A stretch of DNA of 64,000 bases from G963663495 sp963663495 (GTDB taxonomy: Bacteria > Bacteroidota > Rhodothermia > Rhodothermales > Bin80): assembly GCA_963663495.1 (NCBI GenBank), contig OY760427.1:1860001-1924000 (forward strand), written 5' to 3'. The position numbers and the translations under genes are program-made. Below, one piece after another: positions 45,492 to 54,579 of this stretch. The notes below the pieces were generated by a model. It searched no databases and was not told the DNA's origin. It was given only the letters and a program-made list of their open reading frames with translations. Positions within the stretch are counted from its first letter, which is position 1; each line of letters starts with the position of its first letter.

Positions 45492-45514
45492 GCACCGGCG
45501 AGATCCGCCGGTGC
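45492..45514 (+). terminator. Hairpin after pyrC
   Basis: A perfect 9-bp stem, GCACCGGCG/CGCCGGTGC, with a 5-nt loop begins 8 nt after the pyrC stop. There is no T-run after it because a TnpB element is inserted 12 bp downstream, so its strength as an intrinsic terminator is uncertain. Confidence 0.6.
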
Positions 45515-45526
45515 AGGGAAATATAA

Positions 45527-46988
45527 GGGAGTTATATGGCTGAGTGCCACGCGTTTTCGCAGGAGTTACTTTTTGTGCTTTGGTGGTGCAGACAGGATGG
45601 CTTTTGCCAGTTGTTCATAATCGGTTCCCGCTTTTCACGAAAAGACTGCAATTATTTCAAATAACTCAACACGTGGGTACGCATGCTATATACTTTCCAT
45701 ACACTAGGGAGTTATATACCATAGTGCCATGCCCGAAACGGTTAGTGCATACCGCAATATCACGTACAGGCTGTTGCCCGGAAGTCGGAGTAACGCCAAG
45801 CACCTTGCTGGATTAGCGGGTGCGTGTAGGTTTGTGTGGAATGCCATCCTCGCAGAGCAGAGCGAGGCGTACAAGAAAGCGAAAGAGGCTGGAGAGAAGC
45901 CGCCCTCGGTAAGCTTCTTCTCGCTGGGGAAGCGGTTCACGGAGCTGCGCCGCACGGTCGAGTGGCTACCTGAATACTCCTTTGGTGTCGTTAGATACAC
46001 ATTGAAATATCAGGCGGATGCATGGAAGGCATTCTTCAAGGAGGGTAAGAGGAGAAGACCGAGATTCCATTCCAGACGTGGTAGTACGCCTTCGTTCACG
46101 ATCCCGGATAACATAAGGGTTCGGGATGGCAAGCTGTATATCCCAAAAGTGGGATATATGGCGCTCCGCAGGCGGGGAGGCAACCCGTACCCTGATGGTA
46201 TACCCGTCAAAGCCACGGTAAAGAAGAACGCCGGCAAAGGGTATGCTGTCATCTGCTACAAGATGGAGGCACCTGTAATAGAGGATACCGGCGGTGCTGT
46301 AGGCATTGACCGTAATTGCGGGCAGGTCGCTATGGTCTCCAAAGAGGGCGATACAAGCATTATCAGACAACCGGATACGAAGCGTCTTGATGCCAAGTTG
46401 AAGCGGTATCAGCGAAGACTGGCGAGACAGAAGAAAGGCTCCAACCGTCGTAACAGGCGGAAGCATAGAATCGCCCGCATGCAGCGCAAGCGTGCTAACA
46501 TCCTCAAGAATGCGAACCACCAGGTAAGTCGCAGTATTGCCAATTGCTCCTCAACGGTGATACTGGAGGACCTGAAGATCAAAGCGATGACACGTTCAGC
46601 TAAGGGGACGATGGAGAGCTTTGGTACAAACGTCAAACAGAAGTCTGGCCTCAACCGTGGGATACTGCGAACAGGTTGGGGCCAGCTGGATCAGATGCTG
46701 GGCTATAAGTGCCGCAAGGTGATAAAGGTTACCGCTGCCTATACCAGTCAGCGGTGTTCTGTGTGTGGGCACACAGAAGCGAGTAACCGTAAGACGCAGA
46801 GCAAATTCACGTGTATGTCCTGTGGGCATGCGGATCATGCAGACCTGAATGCGGCTGCAAACATACTGGCCTCCGGGATTGGGGCTTCTGCACGGCGAGG
46901 GGCGTTCGGGTTACCGACCCCTATGACCCGTGAAATTGATACTAGTGCCTCACTGTGTACAGTTGGTCACTCACGTAATATAATTCCC
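45527..46988 (+). mobile_element. Composite TIR-bounded TnpB element, copy 2
   Basis: The ends are the same as in copy 1: GGGAGTTATATGGCTGAG on the left and GTAATATAATTCCC on the right. Perfect 8-bp direct repeats AAATATAA flank it (45519-45526 and 46989-46996). The MITE-like left arm is 45527-45698, an 8-bp spacer ATACACTA follows, and the inner terminal repeat starts at 45707. The element lies between the pyrC hairpin and ddl, ending 17 bp before the ddl ATG. Confidence 0.92.
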
Positions 46989-47003
46989 AAATATAACGGT
47001 TAG
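45729..47003 (+). CDS. tnpB: TnpB RNA-guided nuclease (IS605 OrfB family), copy 2
   Basis: The 424-residue protein keeps the RuvC-like Asp (GIDRNCGQVAMVS), Glu (ILEDLKIKAM) and Asp (HADLNAAANI) and the zinc ribbon (CSVCGHTE, CMSCGHAD). It carries what is probably the ancestral form of the segment after KEG (DTSIIRQPDTKR), since copies 3 and 4 agree with it. One extra A near the right end (CGTAATATAA instead of CGTATATAA) removes the usual stop. The frame therefore runs through the terminal repeat and the target duplication to TAG 47001-47003, just before ddl. Confidence 0.92.
   Translation: MPETVSAYRNITYRLLPGSRSNAKHLAGLAGACRFVWNAILAEQSEAYKKAKEAGEKPPSVSFFSLGKRFTELRRTVEWLPEYSFGVVRYTLKYQADAWKAFFKEGKRRRPRFHSRRGSTPSFTIPDNIRVRDGKLYIPKVGYMALRRRGGNPYPDGIPVKATVKKNAGKGYAVICYKMEAPVIEDTGGAVGIDRNCGQVAMVSKEGDTSIIRQPDTKRLDAKLKRYQRRLARQKKGSNRRNRRKHRIARMQRKRANILKNANHQVSRSIANCSSTVILEDLKIKAMTRSAKGTMESFGTNVKQKSGLNRGILRTGWGQLDQMLGYKCRKVIKVTAAYTSQRCSVCGHTEASNRKTQSKFTCMSCGHADHADLNAAANILASGIGASARRGAFGLPTPMTREIDTSASLCTVGHSRNIIPKYNG
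46860..46988 (+). ncRNA. Candidate omega RNA at the right end of TnpB element copy 2
   Basis: This segment corresponds almost base for base to 32755-32882 in copy 1, including the AGGGG…CCCCT hairpin, and runs to the right terminal repeat. Its role as TnpB guide RNA is inferred from the IS605 family. Confidence 0.45.
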
Positions 47004-47005
47004 CG

Positions 47006-48073
47006 ATGCCGGATAGGATTCGTCTGGGATTGCTCTATGGCGGGCAATCAGCAGAGCACGATGTTTCTGTCGTTTCCGCAGCCAACGTTTACGCTGCCAC
47101 GGATCAGGAGCACTTTGATGTGGTCTTGTTGTGGATTGACGAGGAGGGCGCCTGGCACCACATGGAATCTCCCCGACATCTGGAAGGGGAGACAGTGGCC
47201 AAGTCCCCCGTTGTACTTGCTCCCCGTCGGGGGCCGGGGTTTTATACACAAAGTCTCACAGGTATGCGCGCCTTGCCTCTGGATGTTGTATTCCCGGTTC
47301 TTCATGGCACCAACGGGGAAGATGGCACGATACAGGGGTTGCTGGAGGCCGTTGGCATCGCTTATGTGGGAGCAGGAGTATTGTCGTCGGCTGCCTGTAT
47401 GGACAAGGAAGTTGCGAAGCGGCTCTTGCGGGAGGCAGGATTGCCTGTCGGAGCGTTCAAGACCATTCGGCGCGGTGGCTCCCCCTGCTACGATGCACTG
47501 ACAGGGCATATCGGTACTCCGTTTTTCCTTAAGCCGGCCAACGCCGGATCCTCGGTCGGCATTTCCAAGGTTAGGACGCCAGAAGGCTACCGCCGCGGGT
47601 TGGAGTCAGCCTTCCGCTATGACAATAAGGTGTTGGCAGAACAGTATCTCCCCGGGAGGGAAATAGAGTGTTCTGTTATGGACGGTAGTCCTCCGATCGT
47701 CTCCATCCCAGGTGAAATTGTGACGACGCATGATTTCTACACGTACGAAGCAAAATACGAGGACGAGACCGGCGCCACGCTCATCATTCCGGCATCGTTA
47801 CCGCAGGATGTTGCGGCACAGGTGCGGCATTTGGCTTCGGAGGCGTATACAGCGTTGGAATGTGAAGGGATGGCTAGGGTTGACTTCTTTGTGGATGATG
47901 ATGGTGGCATATTCATAAGCGAACTTAACACCATTCCCGGATTCACTTCTCGGAGTATGTTTCCGCTGCTGTGGCAGTCAACGGGAGTCAGCTCTTCAGA
48001 GCTGGTGACCAAATTGGTTTATGCCGCACTTGCTCGGCATAATGAGAGACAGCGCTTGCGGTACGCTCGATAG
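47006..48073 (+). CDS. ddl: D-alanine--D-alanine ligase
   Basis: Ddl joins two D-alanines for the peptidoglycan pentapeptide. The 355-residue ATP-grasp enzyme has LYGGQSAEHDVSVVSA at the N-terminus and VFPVLHGTNGEDGTIQGLLE. The ATP-grasp loop reads PFFLKPANAGSSVGISKV, and the metal/substrate residues lie in GMARVDFF and ELNTIPGFTSRSMFP. ATG 47006 is 17 bp after the TnpB element and 3 nt after its read-through stop. No Shine-Dalgarno sequence is evident. murF follows 6 nt downstream, forming a cell-wall gene pair. Confidence 0.94.
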   Translation: MPDRIRLGLLYGGQSAEHDVSVVSAANVYAATDQEHFDVVLLWIDEEGAWHHMESPRHLEGETVAKSPVVLAPRRGPGFYTQSLTGMRALPLDVVFPVLHGTNGEDGTIQGLLEAVGIAYVGAGVLSSAACMDKEVAKRLLREAGLPVGAFKTIRRGGSPCYDALTGHIGTPFFLKPANAGSSVGISKVRTPEGYRRGLESAFRYDNKVLAEQYLPGREIECSVMDGSPPIVSIPGEIVTTHDFYTYEAKYEDETGATLIIPASLPQDVAAQVRHLASEAYTALECEGMARVDFFVDDDGGIFISELNTIPGFTSRSMFPLLWQSTGVSSSELVTKLVYAALARHNERQRLRYAR

Positions 48074-48079
48074 CCTGGT

Positions 48080-49366
48080 ATGGGGTACTCGACTGACACC
48101 AGAACACTGAAACCCGGTGACATATTTGTTGCCATACGCGGCGAGCGCCACGACGGACATGACTTTGTGCCGGATGCGCTGGGCAAAGGGGCGACTGGTG
48201 CAGTAGTGGAGCGCAGCCTTGCTGGGTTGCCGCATGGTATGCCTGTAACCATCGTAGAGGATAGCGAGCGCTATTTATGCGGCTTGGCCGCGGAGCGCGT
48301 TCGTCAGACTCGGTCGCAGATTATTGCGATTACGGGATCGGTCGGCAAGACAACTACCAAGAATGCGGTATCAACGGTGCTGAGGAAGCGACATTGGGTG
48401 TTATCTACGCCAGGCAATTTCAACACACCGCTTGGGATTGCGCTGACGATTCTTAATGCAACCTTGCTGTCCGGGGCAAGGTTGGTGTTAGAGATGGGGG
48501 CCACGCGCCGTGGTGATATCGCTCATCTGTGCACGTATTTTCCGCCGGATGTTTCGGTGGTCACGAACGTTTTTGGCGTTCATCTTTCCAGCTTCGGATC
48601 TCTGGAGGCGGTTGTGGATGCTAAGTCAGAAATCGTTCAGGCCCTTACCAAGGATGGTGTGGCATGCCTCAACCATGATGCCCTGCGGGTGCGCGGTATG
48701 GCTGGGCTAAACGGTGGGCAGACCATATTTTTCGGTAGGGGTGCGGCTTGCCAGGTTCGGCCTGAGCACATTACGGCCAGCATCCCGCTTCTGGGTGACC
48801 ATGTACCTGCCATTGCTATGGCCGCAATGGCGGTAGGACGCACGCAAGGGCTATCGGACGTAGAAATCAACCTGCAGCTGGAGCAGCTAGTGCCGGAGCG
48901 GGGGCGCTTGAACCGTCTCAGTGGTGTGGACGGATGCACGTTGATTGACGACACCTACAACGCATCACCGCGTTCCGCGGAGGTGGCGTTGTCTGTCCTG
49001 CGCGGGATCCCCGCGCAGAGGCGGATAGCGTTCCTTGGTGACATGTTGGAGCTTGGGCCGCCATCTGCCGCGGCGCACGAACACATTGTGCGTTTAGCCG
49101 GGATGGTGTCGGACCAGGTCATCACGGTTGGCCCGCTGATGGGTGCACTGGCAGATAGCGCTGGCAGAAAACACTTCCGTAATTCCGAGGATGTCGTGCG
49201 CGCACTGGGGATGACCGAGGTCTACCGCCCGCGTGATGGCGATGTGGTACTGGTTAAGGGCTCACAGGGGGTAAGGATGGAGCGCATCTCCAAGGCGCTC
49301 CTGCACCCCGGACTGGATCCGGATGCTGTCCTGGTGCGGCAGAATTTTGCATGGACCCAGGTATGA
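48080..49366 (+). CDS. murF: UDP-N-acetylmuramoyl-tripeptide--D-alanyl-D-alanine ligase
   Basis: MurF adds the D-Ala-D-Ala made by Ddl to the peptidoglycan precursor. The 428-residue product has the N-terminal uridine-binding segment STDTRTLKPGDIFVAIRGER, the P-loop ITGSVGKTTTKNAV, and TPGNFNTPLGIALT. LEMGATRRGDIAHL, the conserved IDDTYNASPRSAEVAL and GDMLELG follow. The N-terminus is slightly short but starts in the expected place. Its TGA overlaps the target duplication of TnpB element copy 3, so the element begins 3 bp after the stop. Confidence 0.95.
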   Translation: MGYSTDTRTLKPGDIFVAIRGERHDGHDFVPDALGKGATGAVVERSLAGLPHGMPVTIVEDSERYLCGLAAERVRQTRSQIIAITGSVGKTTTKNAVSTVLRKRHWVLSTPGNFNTPLGIALTILNATLLSGARLVLEMGATRRGDIAHLCTYFPPDVSVVTNVFGVHLSSFGSLEAVVDAKSEIVQALTKDGVACLNHDALRVRGMAGLNGGQTIFFGRGAACQVRPEHITASIPLLGDHVPAIAMAAMAVGRTQGLSDVEINLQLEQLVPERGRLNRLSGVDGCTLIDDTYNASPRSAEVALSVLRGIPAQRRIAFLGDMLELGPPSAAAHEHIVRLAGMVSDQVITVGPLMGALADSAGRKHFRNSEDVVRALGMTEVYRPRDGDVVLVKGSQGVRMERISKALLHPGLDPDAVLVRQNFAWTQV

Positions 49367-49369
49367 TAA

Positions 49370-50847
49370 GGGAGTTATGTGGCTGAGTGCCACGCGTTTT
49401 CGCAGGAGTTACTTTTTGTGCTTTGGTGGTGCAGACAGGATGGCTTTCGCCAGTGTTTCATAATCGGGTCCCGCTTTTCACGAAAAGACTGCAATTATTT
49501 CAAATAACTCAACACGTGGGTACGCATGCTATATAATTGCCATATATTAGGGAGTTATACACCACAGTGCCATGCCCGAAACGGTTAGTGCATACCGCAA
49601 TATCACATACAGGCTGTTGCCCGGAAGTCGGAGTAACGCCAAGCACCTTGCTGGATTAGCGGGTGCGTGTAGGTTTGTGTGGAATGCCATCCTCGCAGAG
49701 CAGAGCGAGGCGTACAAGAAAGCGAAAGAGGCTGGAGAGAAGCCGCCCTCGGTAAGCTTCTTCTCGCTGGGGAAGCGGTTCACGGCGCTGCGCCGCACGG
49801 TCGAGTGGCTACCTGAATACTCCTTTGGTGTTGTTAGATACACATTGTAGTTAGATATACATTGAAATATCAGGCGGATGCATGGAAGGCATTCTTCAAG
49901 GAGGGTAAGAGAAGACCGAGATTCCATTCCAGACGTGTGTAGTACACCTTCGTTCACGATCCCGGATAACGTAAGGGTTCGGGATGGCAAGCTGTATATC
50001 CCTAAAGTGGGATATACGGCGCTCCGCAGGCGGGGAGGCAACCCGTACCCTGATGGTATACCCGTCAAAGCCACTGTAAAGAAGAACGCCGGCAAAGGGT
50101 ATGCTGTCATCTGCTACAAGGTGGAGGCACCTGCTAATAGAGGATACCGGCGGTGCTGTAGGCATTGACCGTAATTGCGGGCAGATCGCTATGGTCTCCA
50201 CAGAGGGCGATACAAGCATTATCAGACAACCGGATACGAAGCGTCCTGATGCCAAGTTGAAGCGGCATCAGCGAAGACTGGCGGGACAGAAGAAAGGCTC
50301 CAACCGTCGTAACAGGCGGAAGTATAGAATCGCCCGCATACAGCGCAAGCGTGCTAACATCCTCAAGAATGCGAACCACTAGGTTAAGTCGCAGTATTGC
50401 CAATTGCTCCTCAACGGTGATACTGGAGGACCTGAAGATCAAAGCGATGACACGTTCAGCTAAGGGGACAATGGAGAGCTTTGGCACAAACGTCAAACAG
50501 AAGTCTGGCCTCAACCGTGGAATACTGCGAACAGGTTGGGGCCAGCTGGAACAGATGCTGGGCTATAAGTGCCGCAAGGTGATAAAGGTTACCGCTGCCT
50601 ATATCAGTCAGCGGTGTTCTGTGTGTGGGCACACAGAAGCGAGTAACCGTAAGACACGGAGCAAATTCACGTGTATGTCCTGTGGACATGCGGATCATGC
50701 AGACCTGAATGCGGCTGCAAACATACTGGCCTCCGGGATTGGGGCTTCTGCACGGCGAGGGGCGTTCGGGTTACCGACCCCTATGACCCGTGAAATTGAT
50801 ACTAGTGCCTCACTGTGTACAATTGGTCACTCGCGTATATAATTCCC
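49370..50847 (+). mobile_element. Composite TIR-bounded TnpB element, copy 3
   Basis: The left end GGGAGTTATGTGGCTGAG and right end CGCGTATATAATTCCC are flanked by perfect 8-bp repeats TATGATAA (49362-49369 and 50848-50855). The left arm is 49370-49541, the spacer ATATATTA 49542-49549, and the inner repeat starts at 49550. The duplication includes the murF stop codon. The element separates murF from the DHH phosphoesterase gene. The perfect duplication suggests a recent insertion even though the tnpB inside is broken. Confidence 0.92.
49572..50842 (+). pseudogene. tnpB: tnpB (IS605 OrfB family), frameshifted
   Basis: This copy is closely similar to copies 1 and 2, but it is broken by small changes. 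A short tandem duplication after GVVRYTL (about 49840-49862) brings in a stop. One- or two-base indels lie near 49940 (GTGTGTAGTACACC), near 50133 (CTGCTAATAG) and near 50381 (CACTAGGTTAAG). The segments carrying the catalytic Asp, Glu and Asp are all still legible. The right-end region with the candidate omega-RNA hairpin is intact. Confidence 0.9.
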
Positions 50848-50913
50848 TATGATAAGCCCACGAACAAGACGGCGCCGTTTGCGTTGATAGGCAACTGAAA
50901 TAGGCACCTTTCC

Positions 50914-51975
50914 ATGGCCCACCCATTTTTACAGGCTTTACTTGGTCATGACGCGGTGGTGATCACGACCCATGTTCGCCCTGATGGCGATGCCATTGGA
51001 TCGCAGCTGGCGCTTGGACTCTACCTGGAGGAGCTGGGGAAGGATGTGACAATGATAAACGAGCATCCGGTGCCGGAGAATTTGGAATGGCTGCAAGGCG
51101 TGGAACGCATACGCGTTTATGACAGGTCACTGGTACAGCGTGCTGCGATCGCCCATGCTGATGCTATTGTCTTGGTGGATTGTAATGCTGGTGCCCGTGT
51201 CGGGGAACGGCTTGAGCGGTCCATACGCAACTCTGGTGCGACCAAGTTTCTTGTTGACCATCATACCGAGCCGGAAATGTGGTTTAATCATGTTTATCGG
51301 CGTGCAGGAGCGGCCGCAACGGCGGAGCTTCTGTATGAACTGATGGTCCGGCATCGTCCGACGAGCATCAAGGGTGCGATATCCATGGCGTTATATGTGG
51401 GCCTGGTGACCGATACGGGATCATTCCGGTTTGATACCGTGACACCCAAAGTGCACCGGATGGCGGCTGCGCTGCTGGAGGATGGGGTTATCAGGCCTGG
51501 CGCGGTACACGGCGCGGTTTATGAGACTCGTTCTCTGGCGTGGGCCCGCTTGCTGAGCAGAGCGCTGGGCTCGCTGACTGTCTGCAAGGGCGGGCGGGTT
51601 GGCTATGTGGCAATTGGGCGTGGGGTGTTATCCAGCTTTGGCGCGACGAGAGAGGATGCCGAGGGGTTTGTCGACTATCCGCTTGCGCTAAAGGAGGTAC
51701 TTGTTGCGCTTCTCTTTACCGAGACCACAAAGGGTACAAAGGTCAGTTTTCGTTCGAAGGGTAGCCAGCATGTTCATCGCTGGGCCCGATCGTTAGGCGG
51801 TGGTGGGCATTGTAATGCGGCGGGGGTCTTTTTGCGCTATCCGCTTGAAAAAGCCAAGCAGATGGTGTTGGCAGGTGCAGACCGTTTCCTATGCGAAGAG
51901 CCCGGTTGGGCTGAGCCATCATTGGATCATGAAGATGAGGCTTACCTATCAACGCTTGTTCAAGCTGTGCATTAG
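50914..51975 (+). CDS. DHH/DHHA1 phosphoesterase (NrnA/oligoribonuclease-like)
   Basis: The 353-residue protein has the bifunctional NrnA layout. The DHH domain has THVRPDGDAIGSQLAL (metal site), IVLVDCN and FLVDHHTEPE (the DHH motif), then GLVTDTGSFRFD. The C-terminal DHHA1 domain has SQHVHRWARSLGGGGHCNAAG. NrnA enzymes degrade short oligoribonucleotides and some act on 3'-phosphoadenosine 5'-phosphate or cyclic dinucleotide breakdown products. ATG 50914 fits. pepA starts directly at its stop (TAGATG). Confidence 0.87.
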   Translation: MAHPFLQALLGHDAVVITTHVRPDGDAIGSQLALGLYLEELGKDVTMINEHPVPENLEWLQGVERIRVYDRSLVQRAAIAHADAIVLVDCNAGARVGERLERSIRNSGATKFLVDHHTEPEMWFNHVYRRAGAAATAELLYELMVRHRPTSIKGAISMALYVGLVTDTGSFRFDTVTPKVHRMAAALLEDGVIRPGAVHGAVYETRSLAWARLLSRALGSLTVCKGGRVGYVAIGRGVLSSFGATREDAEGFVDYPLALKEVLVALLFTETTKGTKVSFRSKGSQHVHRWARSLGGGGHCNAAGVFLRYPLEKAKQMVLAGADRFLCEEPGWAEPSLDHEDEAYLSTLVQAVH

Positions 51976-53478
51976 ATGAAGGTATCTGTCACCACGTTAT
52001 CGCTGACAGATCTCGATGTAGATCTGCTCTTGCTTCCGGCTACGGAAATGACTCTTGGTACTACCGCTGCGGCGGTGAGTGAACCGGTCCAGGAGGCAAT
52101 TGACCGGGCCGCCAGTGATTTTTCCGCTACGGATAAGGAATCGCTACTGCTGTATCCCGCAGGTGGGCGGGCCCGGCGTGCCGGGCTAATTGGGATGGGA
52201 GGTAGCAATGATGGCGTGGATGCGGAAGCCCTACGGGAGGTAGGGGCGCGGGGAGCCGAAGTTGCTATGCGTACAGGTGCTGCTACCGTAGCCTTGCGTG
52301 TCCCTGATATTGACATTAACGCCGAGGTACAGGGGCAAGCTTTGGTGGAAGGATTTGTTTTGGCCTGCTATCAGTTTCTTCGCTATAAGGCGGACAAGGG
52401 ATCACTGCGGACGTGTGTAGAACGACTGGTTTTGCATGCGGGAGCGAACGAGAGGGCCGTTCGCCGCGGGGCGGAACGTGGGCGCGTCGTGTCTGAGTCT
52501 GTAATGTCTGCGCGGGATTTGGTGAATCTCTCGCCCCATGACAAGACGCCATCGCAGCTGGGACGGATTGCGGAGCGGCTTGGGAAGAAGCACGGGATTG
52601 AGGTGTCCGTGTGGGATCAATCTGTTATTGAACAAGAAGGAATGGGTGGATTGCTTGCGGTAAACCGTGGCAGTACGGAGCCTCCCGTCTTCATTGAAAT
52701 GACATGGTGCCCCGACAAGGTCAGCGGCATGCGGCCTGTTGTGCTGGTCGGGAAGGGTGTTGTATTCGACACCGGCGGCCTGTCCCTCAAGCCCACAAAG
52801 GGCTCTATGGATCATATGAAGGCCGACATGGCTGGCGCAGCGGCGGTTATGGGTGCGATGGAGGCCGTGGCGCGTCTTTCGTTGCTAACTCATGTGGTGG
52901 GTCTGATACCTGCAACGGATAACCGCCCCGGTTGCAACGCCTACGTTCCCGGTGATGTGCTGACCATGCATTCAGGTAAGACGGTAGAGGTTCTCAACAC
53001 GGATGCTGAAGGGCGACTTATTCTCGCCGACGCGCTGTCATACGCGGGAATTTATCGTCCGGACCTGGTGGTGGATGTGGCGACGCTCACAGGGGCCCAG
53101 GTGGTTGCGCTGGGGAGCGAGGTGGCGGCTGCGATGACCAGTGAGGGTGCGGGAATGGAGGAGCGGCTTGAGGCGATAACCGTTGCAGGGCAGCGCAGTG
53201 GTGATTTGGTCCATCCGATGCCGATGTACGACTTGTACGGGCAGGCGCTAAAGAGTAGTGTCGCGGATATTAAGAACATCGGGAACAGAGAGGCAGGGTC
53301 TATCACGGCAGCAAAGTTTCTTGAGCATTTTACAGACTACCCGTGGCTCCATGTGGATATTGCCGGTCCAGCCTTTCTCAAGAAGTCCAAGCCGTATCGG
53401 CCGGTGGGGGGCACGGGCTTCGGGGTACGGTTGTTGGTTGAGTTGCTGAGGCAGCGTGTCCTTCCACGGAAGCGATAG
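51976..53478 (+). CDS. pepA: Leucyl aminopeptidase (M17)
   Basis: The 500-residue product is an M17 di-zinc aminopeptidase, usually hexameric and cytosolic. The catalytic domain has VGKGVVFDTGGLSLKP, the metal-binding Lys/Asp region MDHMKADMAGAA, GLIPATDNRPG, and the signature NTDAEGRLILADAL. The C-terminus has HVDIAGPAF. The N-terminal substrate-specificity domain is about 170 residues long, as expected. ATG 51976 follows the upstream TAG with no gap, so the two genes are likely cotranscribed. Confidence 0.95.
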   Translation: MKVSVTTLSLTDLDVDLLLLPATEMTLGTTAAAVSEPVQEAIDRAASDFSATDKESLLLYPAGGRARRAGLIGMGGSNDGVDAEALREVGARGAEVAMRTGAATVALRVPDIDINAEVQGQALVEGFVLACYQFLRYKADKGSLRTCVERLVLHAGANERAVRRGAERGRVVSESVMSARDLVNLSPHDKTPSQLGRIAERLGKKHGIEVSVWDQSVIEQEGMGGLLAVNRGSTEPPVFIEMTWCPDKVSGMRPVVLVGKGVVFDTGGLSLKPTKGSMDHMKADMAGAAAVMGAMEAVARLSLLTHVVGLIPATDNRPGCNAYVPGDVLTMHSGKTVEVLNTDAEGRLILADALSYAGIYRPDLVVDVATLTGAQVVALGSEVAAAMTSEGAGMEERLEAITVAGQRSGDLVHPMPMYDLYGQALKSSVADIKNIGNREAGSITAAKFLEHFTDYPWLHVDIAGPAFLKKSKPYRPVGGTGFGVRLLVELLRQRVLPRKR

Positions 53479-53487
53479 CGCACGGCG

Positions 53488-54570
53488 TTGTCTACCGTAG
53501 AAGAGCGTTCCCGCCGAACTCGGTTGGCGATCTCAACCGGAGATCCGAATGGTATTGGGCCGGAGGTTACGTTGGGAGCGTTGGCGGACGCGCGCATGCT
53601 GCAGTATGTGGAGCCGATCCTTGCCGGATCCTTGCCGGTTCTCATGGCGCATGCTGCCACGATGAAGGTGGCGCCCACACTGCAGAAATACAGGAAGGGA
53701 CGGAGGATCCCGAAGGGTGTATGCGCCGTGGTGGAGCTTGGACAGGTGGGCGGAGAAGCCGTTCAGTTCGGCCGCATCACGCGCGAGGGGGGTGCGGCCG
53801 CGCTCGCCGCCGTTGAGACAGGTCTCAGACTCATCACCAGTGGAACGGCGGACGCGCTGGTCACAGCTCCCGTGTCAAAAGAGGCGATTTCTCGCACTGG
53901 AACGCGATTCAACGGGCACACGGAATATTTGGCTCACCGATTGGATAGCGGCCCCGTGATCATGATGCTGGTCGCTGACGATCTGCGGGTGGGATTGGTT
54001 ACCGGGCATGTTTCTGTGCGGGCGGTCGCAGACCGTATCACGCAGGAAGCCATTGGGCAGCGTATACGCGCTATGGCGTCGTCGTTGCGCCGGGATTACG
54101 GGATTGATAGGCCCAGAATTGCCGTTCTGGGCTTGAACCCGCACGCCGGCGACGGGGGGGTGATCGGTGGGGAGGAACAAGATGTTATCGTACCCGCCAT
54201 TGAAAGCGCTTGCCGCGGCGGATGTTTTGCGTTTGGCCCGTTCTCGGCGGACGGCTTCTTCGGGGCCGGCACCTACCGGCAGTATGATGCGGTACTGGCT
54301 ATGTACCACGATCAGGGGTTGATACCCTTCAAAACGCTATCGTTCGGACGCGGGGCGAATCATACGGCGGGATTGCCGATTGTTCGGACTTCGCCCGATC
54401 ATGGAACGGCCTACGATATTGCCGGGCAGGGGAAGGCATCCGCGTCAAGCATGCGTACTGCGATTTTCCTAGCCCGCGATATTGCGCGCAGGCGTCAATC
54501 CGTAGATGAACCTTGCGGCGATGATGTTCGCCGCCAATCCGACATACCTTTCCAACAAGAAGCGAAATAG
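53488..54570 (+). CDS. pdxA: 4-hydroxythreonine-4-phosphate dehydrogenase
   Basis: PdxA oxidises 4-phosphohydroxy-L-threonine in pyridoxal phosphate synthesis. The 360-residue product has AISTGDPNGIGPEV at the N-terminus, ALVTAPVSKEAI, the metal-binding FNGHTEYLAH, GLNPHAGDGG, the His of AMYHDQGLIPFK, and RTSPDHGTAYDIAG. The start is TTG 53488; no ATG lies upstream of the conserved motif. The C-terminal 25 residues are polar and unconserved. The AGCS symporter gene follows 9 nt later. Confidence 0.93.
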   Translation: MSTVEERSRRTRLAISTGDPNGIGPEVTLGALADARMLQYVEPILAGSLPVLMAHAATMKVAPTLQKYRKGRRIPKGVCAVVELGQVGGEAVQFGRITREGGAAALAAVETGLRLITSGTADALVTAPVSKEAISRTGTRFNGHTEYLAHRLDSGPVIMMLVADDLRVGLVTGHVSVRAVADRITQEAIGQRIRAMASSLRRDYGIDRPRIAVLGLNPHAGDGGVIGGEEQDVIVPAIESACRGGCFAFGPFSADGFFGAGTYRQYDAVLAMYHDQGLIPFKTLSFGRGANHTAGLPIVRTSPDHGTAYDIAGQGKASASSMRTAIFLARDIARRRQSVDEPCGDDVRRQSDIPFQQEAK

Positions 54571-54579
54571 TCCGAACTC

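Noticed and set aside
45492..45514. The pyrC hairpin as part of the TnpB element's left end
   Set aside because: The 8-bp target duplication AAATATAA lies between the hairpin and the element, and the hairpin is absent beside the other copies.
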